DNA of 49,674 bases from Aquimonas sp046318115 (GCA_046318115.1 JBKCVA010000058.1:1-49674); one strand, 5' to 3'. Shown: positions 22,263 to 29,702, counted from the first letter of the stretch. Translations and numbers: made by a program. Notes: generated by a model not told the origin, from the letters alone.

Positions 22263-22939
22263 TTCCGAGCGAGACAGTGCAGGCCGCGCAGCGGTTGGAG
22301 ATCAGCGGGACGTTGGTGCGTATGGGCGGCGAGGCTGTGCCGATGCTGCAGATCGTGTGCGACGACGGCGCGCTCGTGGAGGTGCAAAACATCACGCCCC
22401 GGCTGTTGGCCCAGATGCCGATGCTGCTCTACAAGCGCGTTAGGTTGACCGTGGAGGCAGAGCGCCAGCCAGCGCCAGCCGCAGAGCCGACGCTCCGCGA
22501 TGACGTTGAGCGCATCCGTGCAGTATTTGCCGAATTGCCGCGCGAACACTTGGATGCGGCTATGGATCGGCTGCGAGCGGAGCGCGAGGAAGATCCGGAG
22601 GAAGACCCCGCGCTCGCCGCAGCCCCCGAGGACGCCGATCGCCGATTCGGCCCGATAACGTCCGACCCTGCCGACGCGGAGCGAAACATCCGCGCGAAGG
22701 AGGACGCCGAGCGCGCCGCGTACCTAGCGCGCTGGGCCGATGCGCCGGAGTGGGCGCGGTGGCTGGCCGAAGCTGCCGATAGTTCTGCAGCTTGGGGAGA
22801 GGCAAAGCCACTGGAATTCGTCGATGGGTTTTTCTACACCCAAACCGGCCGGACAAGAGCCGCACCCACTGGCGTCCTCGGCTCCGTCCGCTGCGAGCCG
22901 CGCCCCACGCAGGAAGGCGGGCAGGGGGTGGGGCCGTGA
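22259..22939 (+). CDS. Hypothetical protein, acidic middle
   Basis: 226 residues, GTG start in a GTGA overlap. The N-terminal 75 residues are a beta-rich domain (LEISGTLVRMGGEAVPMLQI). A Glu/Asp/Pro/Ala-rich linker (EEDPEEDPALAAAPED) leads into a Trp-rich helical part (RWADAPEWARWLAEAADSS). No family recognised. Confidence 0.7.
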   Translation: MIPSETVQAAQRLEISGTLVRMGGEAVPMLQIVCDDGALVEVQNITPRLLAQMPMLLYKRVRLTVEAERQPAPAAEPTLRDDVERIRAVFAELPREHLDAAMDRLRAEREEDPEEDPALAAAPEDADRRFGPITSDPADAERNIRAKEDAERAAYLARWADAPEWARWLAEAADSSAAWGEAKPLEFVDGFFYTQTGRTRAAPTGVLGSVRCEPRPTQEGGQGVGP

Positions 22940-23202
22940 GCAACGTTATTGCAATGACGCGCATTCAGCGCGATGGGAAGTTTTGGGACGTCAGCACGAT
23001 CAACCGACAAAGCTCGGCTGCGCTTGCGCCTGACCACTGGTACGCCGAGACGATTGTTTTTGAGCTTGACGCCGAATTCAGGCGCGGGAAAGTCGTTTGG
23101 CAGGGCGAGGATTGCAGGGGCTGCATTCATACCCACATGTGGGCTGTTCGGCGACTTCACGCAACCGGATCGGCTGAGGACGGGCAGGGGGTGGAGGGGT
23201 GA
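22936..23202 (+). CDS. Hypothetical protein
   Basis: 88 residues from a GTG that overlaps the upstream stop. Beta-type sequence (TRIQRDGKFWDVSTINRQSS, WYAETIVFELDAEFRRGKVV) with CRGC and HTH near the end. It precedes the cytosine methyltransferase and overlaps it by 4 bases. Function unknown. Confidence 0.68.
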   Translation: MSNVIAMTRIQRDGKFWDVSTINRQSSAALAPDHWYAETIVFELDAEFRRGKVVWQGEDCRGCIHTHMWAVRRLHATGSAEDGQGVEG

Positions 23203-24242
23203 GCGCGCGCGCCTACTACAACGAAATCGACCCCGCGGCAGCGCAGTGGCTGCGAAACCTGATCGCTGCGGGCCACATCGCACCCGGCGACGTCGATACC
23301 CGATCCATCGAGGACGTGACCCCAAATGACCTACGCGGATACACGCAGTGCCATTTCTTTGCAGGGATCAGCGGATGGTCCCTGGCTCTACGTCTTGCCG
23401 GATGGCCGGACGACCGACGAGTTTGGACTGGCTCATGCCCTTGCCAGCCTTTCAGCGCGGCAGGTCGCGGCGATGGGTTTGCAGATCAGCGGCATCTCTG
23501 GCCGGCCTGGTTTCATCTCATCAAGGAGTGCCGACCTGAGCACGTTTTTGGCGAGCAGGTTGCAGCAGCGGTTGGGCACCAGTGGCTCGACCTTGTTCAA
23601 GCAGACATGGAAGGCCAAGGCTACCGCGTCGGGGCAGCCGTTCTGGGCGCACACAGCGTCGGTGCCCCGCACATCCGACAGCGGCTGTGGTTCGTGGCCG
23701 ACGCCGAATGCGGGGCCGCAGAACGACACGGACACGAAATGGCAGGCGCGCCGAGAAGCGTGCGCGAAACAGCACGGAAACAACGGATTCGGCCTGACTC
23801 TGGGAATGGCTGCGCAGTTGGCGAGCTGGCCGACGCCGACAGCAGCACTGGCGGACAAGGGAGTGCGCAGCACGGAGGGCGGAATCAGGGAAGCCATGCG
23901 GAGCCGGGGCGCGGACTTAGCGGCGATGGTGTGTCTGGCGAGCTGGGTCACGCCATCGGCCCGCGACTGGAAGGACTCGCCGGGCATGGCGACCACGGCG
24001 ACGAACCCGGACGGCAGCGAGCGCAGCCGGATGGATCAACTGCCACGGCAGGCTTCTGGAGTGCTTGCGACTGGCTGCCATGCCGAGACGGCAAAGCCCG
24101 GCCAGTTGAACCCGGCTCATTCCCGCTGGCTCATGGGATACCCGCCCGAGTGGTGCGACTGCGCGCCTACGGAAACTCGATCGTCCCGCAGGTAGCTGCG
24201 GAGTTCATCGGCGCCTATCTGGACGTGCGGGGTGTCGCATGA
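23199..24242 (+). CDS. dcm: DNA cytosine-5 methyltransferase
   Basis: 347 residues. Motif I FFAGISGWSLAL (about 53-64), motif IV with catalytic C82 in SCPCQPFSAAG, motif VI replaced by VFGEQV instead of the usual ENV, motif VIII APHIRQRLWFVAD, and motifs IX-X AYGNSIVPQVAAEFI near the C-terminus. The target-recognition region (about 185-290) is Gly/His-rich and low in hydrophobic residues, which fits the constraint of a second gene encoded in the +1 frame across 23326-24195. An orphan methylase, probably protecting phage DNA from restriction. Confidence 0.92.
   Translation: MSARAYYNEIDPAAAQWLRNLIAAGHIAPGDVDTRSIEDVTPNDLRGYTQCHFFAGISGWSLALRLAGWPDDRRVWTGSCPCQPFSAAGRGDGFADQRHLWPAWFHLIKECRPEHVFGEQVAAAVGHQWLDLVQADMEGQGYRVGAAVLGAHSVGAPHIRQRLWFVADAECGAAERHGHEMAGAPRSVRETARKQRIRPDSGNGCAVGELADADSSTGGQGSAQHGGRNQGSHAEPGRGLSGDGVSGELGHAIGPRLEGLAGHGDHGDEPGRQRAQPDGSTATAGFWSACDWLPCRDGKARPVEPGSFPLAHGIPARVVRLRAYGNSIVPQVAAEFIGAYLDVRGVA
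23326..24195 (+). CDS. Protein overlapping dcm in another frame
   Basis: 289 residues wholly inside dcm. The sequence reads like a real conserved family rather than a shadow: LASLSARQVAAMGLQISGIS, LSTFLASRLQQRLGTSGSTL, FKQTWKAKATASGQPFWAHT, two SWPTP repeats, ASWVTPSARDWKDSPGMA, and LNPAHSRWLMGYPPEWCDCA. From memory, proteins with this STL(Y/F)K.TWK ... WPTP ... ARDWKDG ... LNP...WLMG(F/Y)P order are encoded next to or over phage cytosine methylases. The function is unknown to me. ATG 23326 has GAGG 12 bases upstream, a long spacing, so the start is less certain. Confidence 0.72.
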   Translation: MTYADTRSAISLQGSADGPWLYVLPDGRTTDEFGLAHALASLSARQVAAMGLQISGISGRPGFISSRSADLSTFLASRLQQRLGTSGSTLFKQTWKAKATASGQPFWAHTASVPRTSDSGCGSWPTPNAGPQNDTDTKWQARREACAKQHGNNGFGLTLGMAAQLASWPTPTAALADKGVRSTEGGIREAMRSRGADLAAMVCLASWVTPSARDWKDSPGMATTATNPDGSERSRMDQLPRQASGVLATGCHAETAKPGQLNPAHSRWLMGYPPEWCDCAPTETRSSRR

Positions 24243-24508
24243 TCGGCATCTACTCCCGCCCCGTGCAGTACCCGACGCAGCCCGAGAACTCCATGCGCGC
24301 GCGGAACGGCGAGCGGCCGCTGTGCTTCAACCGGCCGGACTTCCCGCCGCCAATGTCGCCGGACTGCAAAAGCTGGGCGGTGCACCCGCAGGAAGACCCT
24401 GCGACCGAGTCCGTCCCCGGCGCCGAAGGCTGGCGCTGCTGGGGCTGCCGGCACCTGCCACAAGACCCGCGCGTGATCGAGCGCGCCAAGCAAGCGGAGG
24501 CCCTATGA
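24239..24508 (+). CDS. Small Cys-containing protein
   Basis: 89 residues starting MIGIYSRPVQYPTQPENSMR. Cysteines at CFN, DCKSW and GWRCWGCRHL suggest a metal site. The ATG overlaps the dcm stop. Common type of early phage protein with unknown role. Confidence 0.7.
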   Translation: MIGIYSRPVQYPTQPENSMRARNGERPLCFNRPDFPPPMSPDCKSWAVHPQEDPATESVPGAEGWRCWGCRHLPQDPRVIERAKQAEAL

Positions 24509-24687
24509 CACCGTTCGCGCAGGTGGCGCTTGTCGTCGCCATCTACAACCTCGCCATCCTGGCTGGCACCGCTTACCTCGTGGCCTTTCAGGGCTGGTCC
24601 GGCTGGTGGTTCCTGCTGGCCCTGGTGTTCTGCAAATCGGTCAGTGAGTGCGATTGCGACAAGGCGAAGGAGAGCGAAGCCGCATGA
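24505..24687 (+). CDS. Small membrane protein
   Basis: 60 residues. Residues 6-27 (QVALVVAIYNLAILAGTAYLV) and 30-44 (GWSGWWFLLALVFC) form two membrane segments joined by a short turn. The C-terminus is charged (SECDCDKAKESEAA). ATG 24505 overlaps the upstream stop. The topology is that of a small hairpin membrane protein. Role unknown. Confidence 0.72.
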   Translation: MTPFAQVALVVAIYNLAILAGTAYLVAFQGWSGWWFLLALVFCKSVSECDCDKAKESEAA

Positions 24688-25103
24688 ACATCCTGCAATT
24701 CACCGTGCATGGAATCCCTGCCCCGCAGGGCAGTAAGCGCCACATCGGCCGCGGCGTGATGATCGAAAGCAGCAAGAAGGTCAAGCCTTGGCGCGAGGCG
24801 GTTAAGTGGGCGGCGCTGGAGGCGATGCGACCGCATCAGGGAAAGTTAGATGGCCCTCTGCTTATGAGGGTGCACTTCTACCTGCCACGGCCAAAGGCGG
24901 CGAAGGCGGCAGTGGCCTGCCACAAGATGCCCGACCTGTCCAAGTTGATCCGCGCCACTGAAGACGCGATCACTGAGGCCGGCTGCTGGGCTGATGACGC
25001 GCGAGTCGTCGAAGTGCAGGCGATCAAGCTCTACGAAGACTCTGACAACCGCCCAGGCGCGCGCGTGACCATCCACGGCTGGGAGCCGCACCGTGCAGCC
25101 TGA
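24684..25103 (+). CDS. rusA: RusA-type Holliday junction resolvase
   Basis: 139 residues. RusA family layout: FTVHGIPAPQGSKRHIG at the N-terminus, KKVKPWREAVKWAA, and the acidic catalytic core DLSKLIRATEDAITEAG followed by CWADDARVVEVQAIKLY. The catalytic aspartates (in PDLSKL, and the pair ADDARV) are present. It resolves branched DNA before packaging. Its position late in the right arm, just before the Q slot, matches lambdoid phages. Confidence 0.92.
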   Translation: MNILQFTVHGIPAPQGSKRHIGRGVMIESSKKVKPWREAVKWAALEAMRPHQGKLDGPLLMRVHFYLPRPKAAKAAVACHKMPDLSKLIRATEDAITEAGCWADDARVVEVQAIKLYEDSDNRPGARVTIHGWEPHRAA

Positions 25104-25248
25104 CCCCGATCAGCCTGACATGTTCGCGCCACCGCCAGTCAAGCGGGAGCCTCGCCTCGGCGACTGCTTCCTATGCTGGGGCGAGCACCTCTGCGATCAC
25201 CCCGAAATCTGCTTCCCCGAATCTCTGACAGAGGAACGCCGCCTATGA
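25093..25248 (+). CDS. 51-residue Cys-rich protein
   Basis: GTG start at 25093, 11 bases inside the rusA end. Reads MQPDPDQPDMFAPPPVKREP then CFLCWGEHLCDHPEICFPES. Four cysteines and a histidine in 16 residues suggest a zinc-binding knuckle. Its stop overlaps the next ATG. Function unknown. Confidence 0.62.
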   Translation: MQPDPDQPDMFAPPPVKREPRLGDCFLCWGEHLCDHPEICFPESLTEERRL

Positions 25249-25664
25249 CCTCGATCAACACCTTCGGCGCCTACGTTGAGGCGCGGCTGCATGCTTGGGG
25301 GCGTGAGTTCGCCCTTCATCGCGACTGCGAATACCTCGGCCACCAAAGCAAAAACATGCTCCAGGTGCTGATCGAGCACAATGGCGAAATGCCGTCGCGG
25401 CCCACTGGCTTCAAGCCTCTTGAGGTCGATCAGGAAGCATTCGAGGTCGAGGTCATGGTGCACGAGCTTGGCATCACCAGACCTCGCGCCGCTCACGTCT
25501 TGCGGGCATGGTATGCCGGTCGCGGGCGTGTGCAGGTTGAACGCCTTGAGACGGCATGCGAACTGATCGGGCAGAAGATCAGTCGGGCACAGTATCGAGC
25601 GCTGCACGATGTCGGATTCGCCCTTGTCGAAGGGCGGTTCATGGCGCTTGCTCGGGCCGCTTGA
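25245..25664 (+). CDS. Late-gene regulator candidate (Q position)
   Basis: 139 residues from ATG 25245, overlapping the upstream stop. Helical, with pieces such as FGAYVEARLHAWGREFALHR and ELIGQKISRAQYRALHDVGF that resemble a DNA-binding helix pair. It is the last gene before a strong terminator and the lysis block, the place of antiterminator Q or of late activators in lambdoid phages. Assignment is by position and general character, not by a recognised motif. Confidence 0.6.
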   Translation: MTSINTFGAYVEARLHAWGREFALHRDCEYLGHQSKNMLQVLIEHNGEMPSRPTGFKPLEVDQEAFEVEVMVHELGITRPRAAHVLRAWYAGRGRVQVERLETACELIGQKISRAQYRALHDVGFALVEGRFMALARAA

Positions 25665-25718
25665 CGTGGCAGCCATGCGATGGTGAAATCTTGGCACGCT
25701 GGCGAAGTTGCCGGCGCG

Positions 25719-25745
25719 AAAGCCCCGCCAAGTGCGGGGCTTTTT
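25719..25745 (+). terminator. Strong terminator after the Q-position gene
   Basis: AAAGCCCCGC (25719-25728), loop CAAGT, GCGGGGCTTT (25734-25743), T run to 25745. Corresponds in place to lambda tR'. The 25746-25927 stretch behind it has no gene; it holds a GCCGGC-AAAAC-GCCGGC hairpin (about 25765-25781). A late promoter upstream of the terminator is expected, but I see no clear -35/-10 pair. Confidence 0.88.
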
Positions 25746-25927
25746 CGTTTCCGAACCCCGCCGGCAAAACGCCGGCACTCGCAAGCCGAGGGTGCGGGGC
25801 CGACTTCACGGCACAACTTCGGCAGCCGGGGCGCCAGCCCTCCGCGTTGCGGTCTGGTTTCGGCGGCGCGCCCTTCCTTCGCCCGTCGGCCTACGTTCTC
25901 CCCTAGCGTGACCCGGCATGGATTCCC

Positions 25928-26251
25928 ATGGACCTGATGACCTTCCTGACAATCGCGGGCGGTCTGGTGACCGTGGGTGGTGCTGTTGTGGGCTGGATCT
26001 TAGCCCTTCAAAAGCGCATCCACGCCATTGAGCTGCGCGTGCAGCGCCAGGAAGACACAGCAGTTCATGCGCCCAAGTTCGAGGCCGACATGAAAGCGCT
26101 TCGGGCATTCATTGGCGAGTGCTTCGACGAGCTGGAATCGCGGCTTGAGCCACTCCAGCGAGCGGTCGACATCCTTTCCGATCGCGAGGGCATCGACGGT
26201 GCCAGGTACACCCGAGTCAATGCCAGGGTCAAGCCGCGTGCCGACGGATAG
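25928..26251 (+). CDS. Membrane protein with coiled coil, holin-region
   Basis: 107 residues. One membrane segment at 5-26 (TFLTIAGGLVTVGGAVVGWILAL) then a helical, coiled-coil-like cytoplasmic part (RIHAIELRVQRQEDT). It is the first gene of the lysis block, so a holin or holin partner is possible. Holin-like proteins with a single anchor and coiled tail are known in phages. The evidence is position plus topology. Confidence 0.72.
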   Translation: MDLMTFLTIAGGLVTVGGAVVGWILALQKRIHAIELRVQRQEDTAVHAPKFEADMKALRAFIGECFDELESRLEPLQRAVDILSDREGIDGARYTRVNARVKPRADG

Positions 26252-26525
26252 GCACGAAGAACTCGCTGGCCTGCTGAAAGCGCTGCGAGGGACCAACACA
26301 ACGACAGTCCAGATCAACGCCGGAGGCGTCGGGGTCTGGCTGTGCACTACCGCTCTGGCCGTGGTGTGCGCGCTTTCGGTGGTCTTCGTCGTCGTCTCGC
26401 GCCAAGAGGCGCAGCGGCGCGATGCCGAAGTGAGCGAGCTGCGCCGTGACGTCCAGACCCTGCGCGACTACCTGGCGGCGATCTACGCCCAAGCGCCCCA
26501 TCTCAAGCCCGAGGACGCCGAGTGA
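26220..26525 (+). CDS. Second lysis-region membrane protein
   Basis: 101 residues; the ATG at 26220 lies 32 bases inside the previous gene. An N-terminal helical region leads to a membrane segment (about 39-61, GVWLCTTALAVVCALSVVFVVV) and a charged coiled-coil tail (RQEAQRRDAEVSELRRDVQTL). With the gene before it, this is a holin/antiholin candidate pair. No family recognised. Confidence 0.7.
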   Translation: MPGSSRVPTDRHEELAGLLKALRGTNTTTVQINAGGVGVWLCTTALAVVCALSVVFVVVSRQEAQRRDAEVSELRRDVQTLRDYLAAIYAQAPHLKPEDAE

Positions 26526-26791
26526 GCACGATCATCATCATCACCCCGCCGCCCGTGCGTTCCCGCATCTATGCCAGCGAGCGCACGCCGAACACCGAAC
26601 GAAAGTTCGGATCAGGCGCAAGCTACTACTGCGCCCACATCGATGACGGCGACACGCTGCGTCCGCTCCTGTTCACTGAGGACCAGATCGCGGTCGCGCT
26701 TGAGCGCGCCATGAACAACCCCGAGGACGTGGCACCTGCTGCGCCGATGCCGTTCTCGCACTGGCTCCGCAAGCAGTTCGGCCTCCTGTGA
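26522..26791 (+). CDS. Hypothetical protein in lysis block
   Basis: 89 residues, GTG start in a GTGA overlap. Begins MSTIIIITPPPVRSRIYASE; soluble apart from a short hydrophobic start. It contains a small beta domain (FGSGASYYCAHIDDGDTLRP). It overlaps the lysozyme start. Function unknown. Confidence 0.68.
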   Translation: MSTIIIITPPPVRSRIYASERTPNTERKFGSGASYYCAHIDDGDTLRPLLFTEDQIAVALERAMNNPEDVAPAAPMPFSHWLRKQFGLL

Positions 26792-27303
26792 AGCCGCAGA
26801 GCAAGCTGATCGGCGGAAGCGCCGCAGCGGTCATCCTTGGCGCGTCTGCGCTGCTGGTGGCAAATGAGAACGTGGTTCTTTGGACTTACGCGGACCCGGT
26901 GTGGGGCGAGCGCGTGCCGACTGCCTGCGTGGGCGAGACAGGCCCGCACATCCGCATGGGCCAGACCTTCACGCACGAGCAGTGCATGCAGATGCTCGGC
27001 CGCCGGGTCGAAGTGTCGTGGTCGCGCATCGAGCGCTGCCTACAGCGTCCGGTGCCGATCAACGTGGCCGTCTCGCTGGTCGACCTTGGCTACAACGTCG
27101 GCGAGCAAGCCGTGTGCAGCAGCACGCTGGTGCGACAGATCAACAGTGGGCAGCCACCGGCCGTCTACTGCGAGCAGTTCATGCGCTGGACCTTCGTCGC
27201 CGGCCGTGACTGCCGCGACCCCAAGAACAACTGCCGCGGCATCGTGACGCGACGCGATCATGCGCGCTCGCTGTGCCTGGGCAACACGCCCGTCCCGGGC
27301 TAG
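26788..27303 (+). CDS. Endolysin, GH24 lysozyme with signal-anchor
   Basis: 171 residues, GTG start overlapping the upstream stop. Residues 7-25 (LIGGSAAAVILGASALLVA) are a Gly/Ala-rich weak anchor, the mark of signal-anchor-release endolysins. The catalytic triad maps to E27 (ANENV), D36 (YADPVWG) and T46 (PTACVGETG), close to the family E-8-D-5-T spacing. NVAVSLVDLGYNVG and GIVTRRDHARSLCLG are family C-terminal motifs. It cuts peptidoglycan after release from the membrane. Confidence 0.9.
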   Translation: MKPQSKLIGGSAAAVILGASALLVANENVVLWTYADPVWGERVPTACVGETGPHIRMGQTFTHEQCMQMLGRRVEVSWSRIERCLQRPVPINVAVSLVDLGYNVGEQAVCSSTLVRQINSGQPPAVYCEQFMRWTFVAGRDCRDPKNNCRGIVTRRDHARSLCLGNTPVPG

Positions 27304-27312
27304 GAGAACACC

Positions 27313-28050
27313 ATGCGATCGATTCTCGTGCTGGCTGTGCTGGCCCTTTCCGCGTGCGCGAGCACCCCGGACGCGAATTACTCGGCCTACATCGAGGCCA
27401 ATGCCCGCGCGCAGCAGCAGCAGGCCCAGCAGCTTGCAACCATCGCGGACGCAGAGGCTTGCAATGGAGATGCCACCTGCGTTGTGGCTGCCAAGGCGTT
27501 TGCGGCAATGGCAGTGCAGGGCGGCGCAGGCCAGCAGGGAGTCAGCCAGTACGTTCGCCAGCCTGGCGCTGCCGAGCGTGTCGGCTTGGCCTTGCTGGGC
27601 GCGTTGCCTGGTCTTGGCCAGACCTATGCGGCTATCGACGCCGGCCGCAACAGCGTGCGCATTGCCGAGGTCAACGCCGGGCGCGAGGTGGCCATCGTGG
27701 AAGCGCTAGGAGGCGTCACCGGCCGCGTGGCAGACGCCTTTGCGATGCAGGCCCCTGGCACCTATGTCGGCGGCGACCTGATCAGCGGGACGCAGCACAT
27801 CGGCGACACCACCACCGTGGGGCGCGACCAGATCGGGCGCGACCAACACGTTGGCGACTGGCGCATGGGTGACGACACCCGTCGCGACACCATCGGCGGC
27901 GATCGGATCGACACGGCTACCGACTTCGGCACTGGCAATCGCTTGGACAGCCCCGGCCCGTATCGCGACCTTGGCAACACCGGCCCGCGTTGCACGGGCA
28001 ACCTGTGCCAGCAGACGGCGCCGTTGCCTGAGCCTGACGAGGACGAGTGA
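27313..28050 (+). CDS. Lipoprotein of the lysis region
   Basis: 245 residues. The signal peptide ends in lipobox LALSAC (Cys at residue 15), so it should be lipidated and exported. A Gln/Ala-rich helical part follows (ARAQQQQAQQLATI), then a hydrophobic Gly-rich stretch (GLALLGALPGLGQTYAAID), and a repeat-like C-terminus with many Gly-Asp steps (GTQHIGDTTTVGRDQIGRDQ). Not a typical Rz1, given its length. Possibly a moron or lysis accessory expressed late. Confidence 0.78.
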   Translation: MRSILVLAVLALSACASTPDANYSAYIEANARAQQQQAQQLATIADAEACNGDATCVVAAKAFAAMAVQGGAGQQGVSQYVRQPGAAERVGLALLGALPGLGQTYAAIDAGRNSVRIAEVNAGREVAIVEALGGVTGRVADAFAMQAPGTYVGGDLISGTQHIGDTTTVGRDQIGRDQHVGDWRMGDDTRRDTIGGDRIDTATDFGTGNRLDSPGPYRDLGNTGPRCTGNLCQQTAPLPEPDEDE

Positions 28051-28265
28051 CCCTCACATGCGCAACCTGCACGCACTGGCAGCCCGAACGGTACAGATGC
28101 GGGAGACAGCAGAGTGACCATCCTTGCATCCCTGTCTGGGGCAACGACGGCGCGCGCTGCATGGATCACAGCGGGCGTGCTGGGCTCGACCCTGCTGCTG
28201 AGCTTGAGCGGGAACGCATGGCTGCTGCTGAAGCTCGGCGCCGCGCGCGAGAAAGCGGAAGGTGA
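28047..28265 (+). CDS. Small Cys-rich protein overlapping Rz
   Basis: 72 residues from a GTG in a GTGA overlap with the lipoprotein gene. The Cys pattern TCATCTHWQPERYRCGR, then HPCIPVWG and ARCMDH, suggests a metal-binding protein and looks like a small conserved phage family. Its last 152 bases overlap the Rz-like gene in another frame. Moderately sure that it is real. Confidence 0.58.
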   Translation: MTLTCATCTHWQPERYRCGRQQSDHPCIPVWGNDGARCMDHSGRAGLDPAAELERERMAAAEARRRARESGR

Positions 28266-28512
28266 GATCGCCACGGCTGTGCAGCGTGGCCGGGCGGAAG
28301 CGCTGTCTGAGCGCGCCGACCAACTGGCCCAGCTTGTGAGCCTGGCCGAGTTGGATCGCAGTCTGCTGGTGCAAGAGCTGACCGAGATTGCCGAGCGTGC
28401 GCGCACTGCCCGCGTCATCTACCGCGACCGCATCGCCTCGCTGCCTGCGCCTACATGCGCGCCTGGGCAAGAGCGCATGGATGCGGTCAATGCGTTGGTG
28501 GGTGGGGAATGA
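28114..28512 (+). CDS. Rz-like inner-membrane spanin
   Basis: 132 residues, GTG start. Membrane segment about 17-40 (WITAGVLGSTLLLSLSGNAW), then a periplasmic coiled coil (AEGEIATAVQRGRAEALSERADQLAQ-like), the layout of Rz. It is followed by an Rz1-like lipoprotein gene with a 4-base overlap. Together they fuse inner and outer membranes in the last lysis step. Confidence 0.82.
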   Translation: MTILASLSGATTARAAWITAGVLGSTLLLSLSGNAWLLLKLGAAREKAEGEIATAVQRGRAEALSERADQLAQLVSLAELDRSLLVQELTEIAERARTARVIYRDRIASLPAPTCAPGQERMDAVNALVGGE

Positions 28513-28868
28513 GGCTCGCCCTGTGCGTCCTGCTGCTGGGCCTGACCGCCTGCCAGCGCCAGACCATCCGCCCGCCTGACCTCGGCCCGATCGCTGTCAC
28601 CTGCAGCGCTGAGTGCAAGGAGGACTGCCTGCCTGCAGTGATCCCCGGGAAGTTCGACAAGGACGGCAACCCGCTGCGCAAGTGGCCGAAATGGTCGGGC
28701 GATCCTCTGGACCCCAAGACATGGGACTTGCTGCCGAAGCAGGTGCTGAGTCCACTGAAGGAATGGGCCGAGCAGTGCAACGCAGCCCGCTCGTCATGCG
28801 TGCGTTGCATCGAGAACATGGAAGCTGCCGGCATCGTGTGCGGTCTTGGGCGGGAGTGTGGGCAGTGA
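28509..28868 (+). CDS. Rz1-like outer-membrane lipoprotein
   Basis: 119 residues. Short signal with lipobox LGLTAC (Cys at residue 15). The rest is periplasmic, with Pro-rich and Cys-rich parts (CSAECKEDCLPAVIPG). It follows the Rz-like gene with an ATGA overlap, an adjacent rather than embedded Rz1 arrangement. It is longer than classic Rz1 proteins. Confidence 0.8.
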   Translation: MRLALCVLLLGLTACQRQTIRPPDLGPIAVTCSAECKEDCLPAVIPGKFDKDGNPLRKWPKWSGDPLDPKTWDLLPKQVLSPLKEWAEQCNAARSSCVRCIENMEAAGIVCGLGRECGQ

Positions 28869-29044
28869 GCGCCGACCTGATCGTCTACTACCTGCTGCTT
28901 GGCGGAACGCTCGGCCGCTTGCTCGCCATGTGGGCAGGAGAGCGCGAGAGGCGCAAGCGTGAGCAAGACCGCAAGCGGCTTGAAGCCGTGATGCCGCCGG
29001 CCGCGTCGAGCTTCTACCCCTGGAATCGCAAGCGTAATGCGTGA
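28865..29044 (+). CDS. Small membrane protein, end of lysis block
   Basis: 59 residues, GTG start in a GTGA overlap. Membrane segment about 5-23 (LIVYYLLLGGTLGRLLAMW), then a strongly basic tail (RERRKREQDRKRLE). A charged-tail, one-pass protein of this kind could be a holin regulator. Role unknown. Confidence 0.68.
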   Translation: MSADLIVYYLLLGGTLGRLLAMWAGERERRKREQDRKRLEAVMPPAASSFYPWNRKRNA

Positions 29045-29186
29045 AGAAAGTATGAACAGTGGGTCCCTCCAGACCCCTTGAAGGCCGACGCGGGGCTCGC
29101 GCGCGGAAGTCGGCAGTTTTTCGGGCCTATGGGCCGCAGCATCAGATAGGAAAAATGCAAGCAAAACAAAGGCTTGCGATTTAAGT
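29045..29186. other. cos: Candidate cos region upstream of terminase
   Basis: 142 bases between lysis and terminase genes, where lambda carries cos. Features: a GGGTC-CCTCCA-GACCC hairpin (about 29060-29076), a GCCGAC/GTCGGC pair (29084-29089, 29109-29114) around a GC-only centre, then TTTTT (29117-29121), and an AT-richer stretch from 29145. A GpA-type terminase implies cohesive ends; the nicking site is not identifiable by eye. A 9-codon frame with a good ribosome site begins at ATG 29157. Confidence 0.45.
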
Positions 29187-29702
29187 ATGGGTGAGGTACT
29201 GAACCAGCGCGATCGGCTCCGGCTGGTGTCGATCTCTCGGATTGCTGAATTGCTTGGCATGGATCGCAAGACCGTCTCTAAGCGGCTGCTGGATGCCAAC
29301 GTCCCGCAGGCCGGGAAGCGCGACGGTTACCCGGTTTACGACGGCCGGCAGGCGTGCGAAGCGTGCCTACTGCCGCAGACCCTGGCCGGCGAGGACGGCC
29401 CGCTTGATCCGCGGCAGATGAAGCCGATGGACCGCCGGGCGTGGTTCCAGTCTGAGCGCGAGCGAATCAGCCTTGAGGCAGACGCGCGCCAGTTGATCCC
29501 GGCTGGTGAGGTCGAGTCGGAGATGGCCGAGGTGGTCAGGAGCTTTGTGCAGTTCCTGGACACGCTTCCCGACTCGCTGGAGCGCGACGTCGGCTTGACC
29601 GCTGAGCAAGTGGATGCGGTCAACAAGTCCATCGCCAAGCAGCGCGGCGCGCTCTATGCGCAGCTGCAGGCCGAAGACCAGGACGAAGCCGCAAGTGCTT
29701 GA
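29187..29702 (+). CDS. Terminase small subunit
   Basis: 171 residues. The N-terminus (SISRIAELLGMDRKTVSKRL, LDANVPQAGKRDGYPVYDGR) is an Nu1-like winged helix for DNA recognition. The rest is helical (EVESEMAEVVRSFVQFLDTL) and should bind the large subunit. Gene order before a GpA-type large subunit supports the call. The ribosome site is weak (AAAGG 14 bases upstream). Confidence 0.85.
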   Translation: MGEVLNQRDRLRLVSISRIAELLGMDRKTVSKRLLDANVPQAGKRDGYPVYDGRQACEACLLPQTLAGEDGPLDPRQMKPMDRRAWFQSERERISLEADARQLIPAGEVESEMAEVVRSFVQFLDTLPDSLERDVGLTAEQVDAVNKSIAKQRGALYAQLQAEDQDEAASA

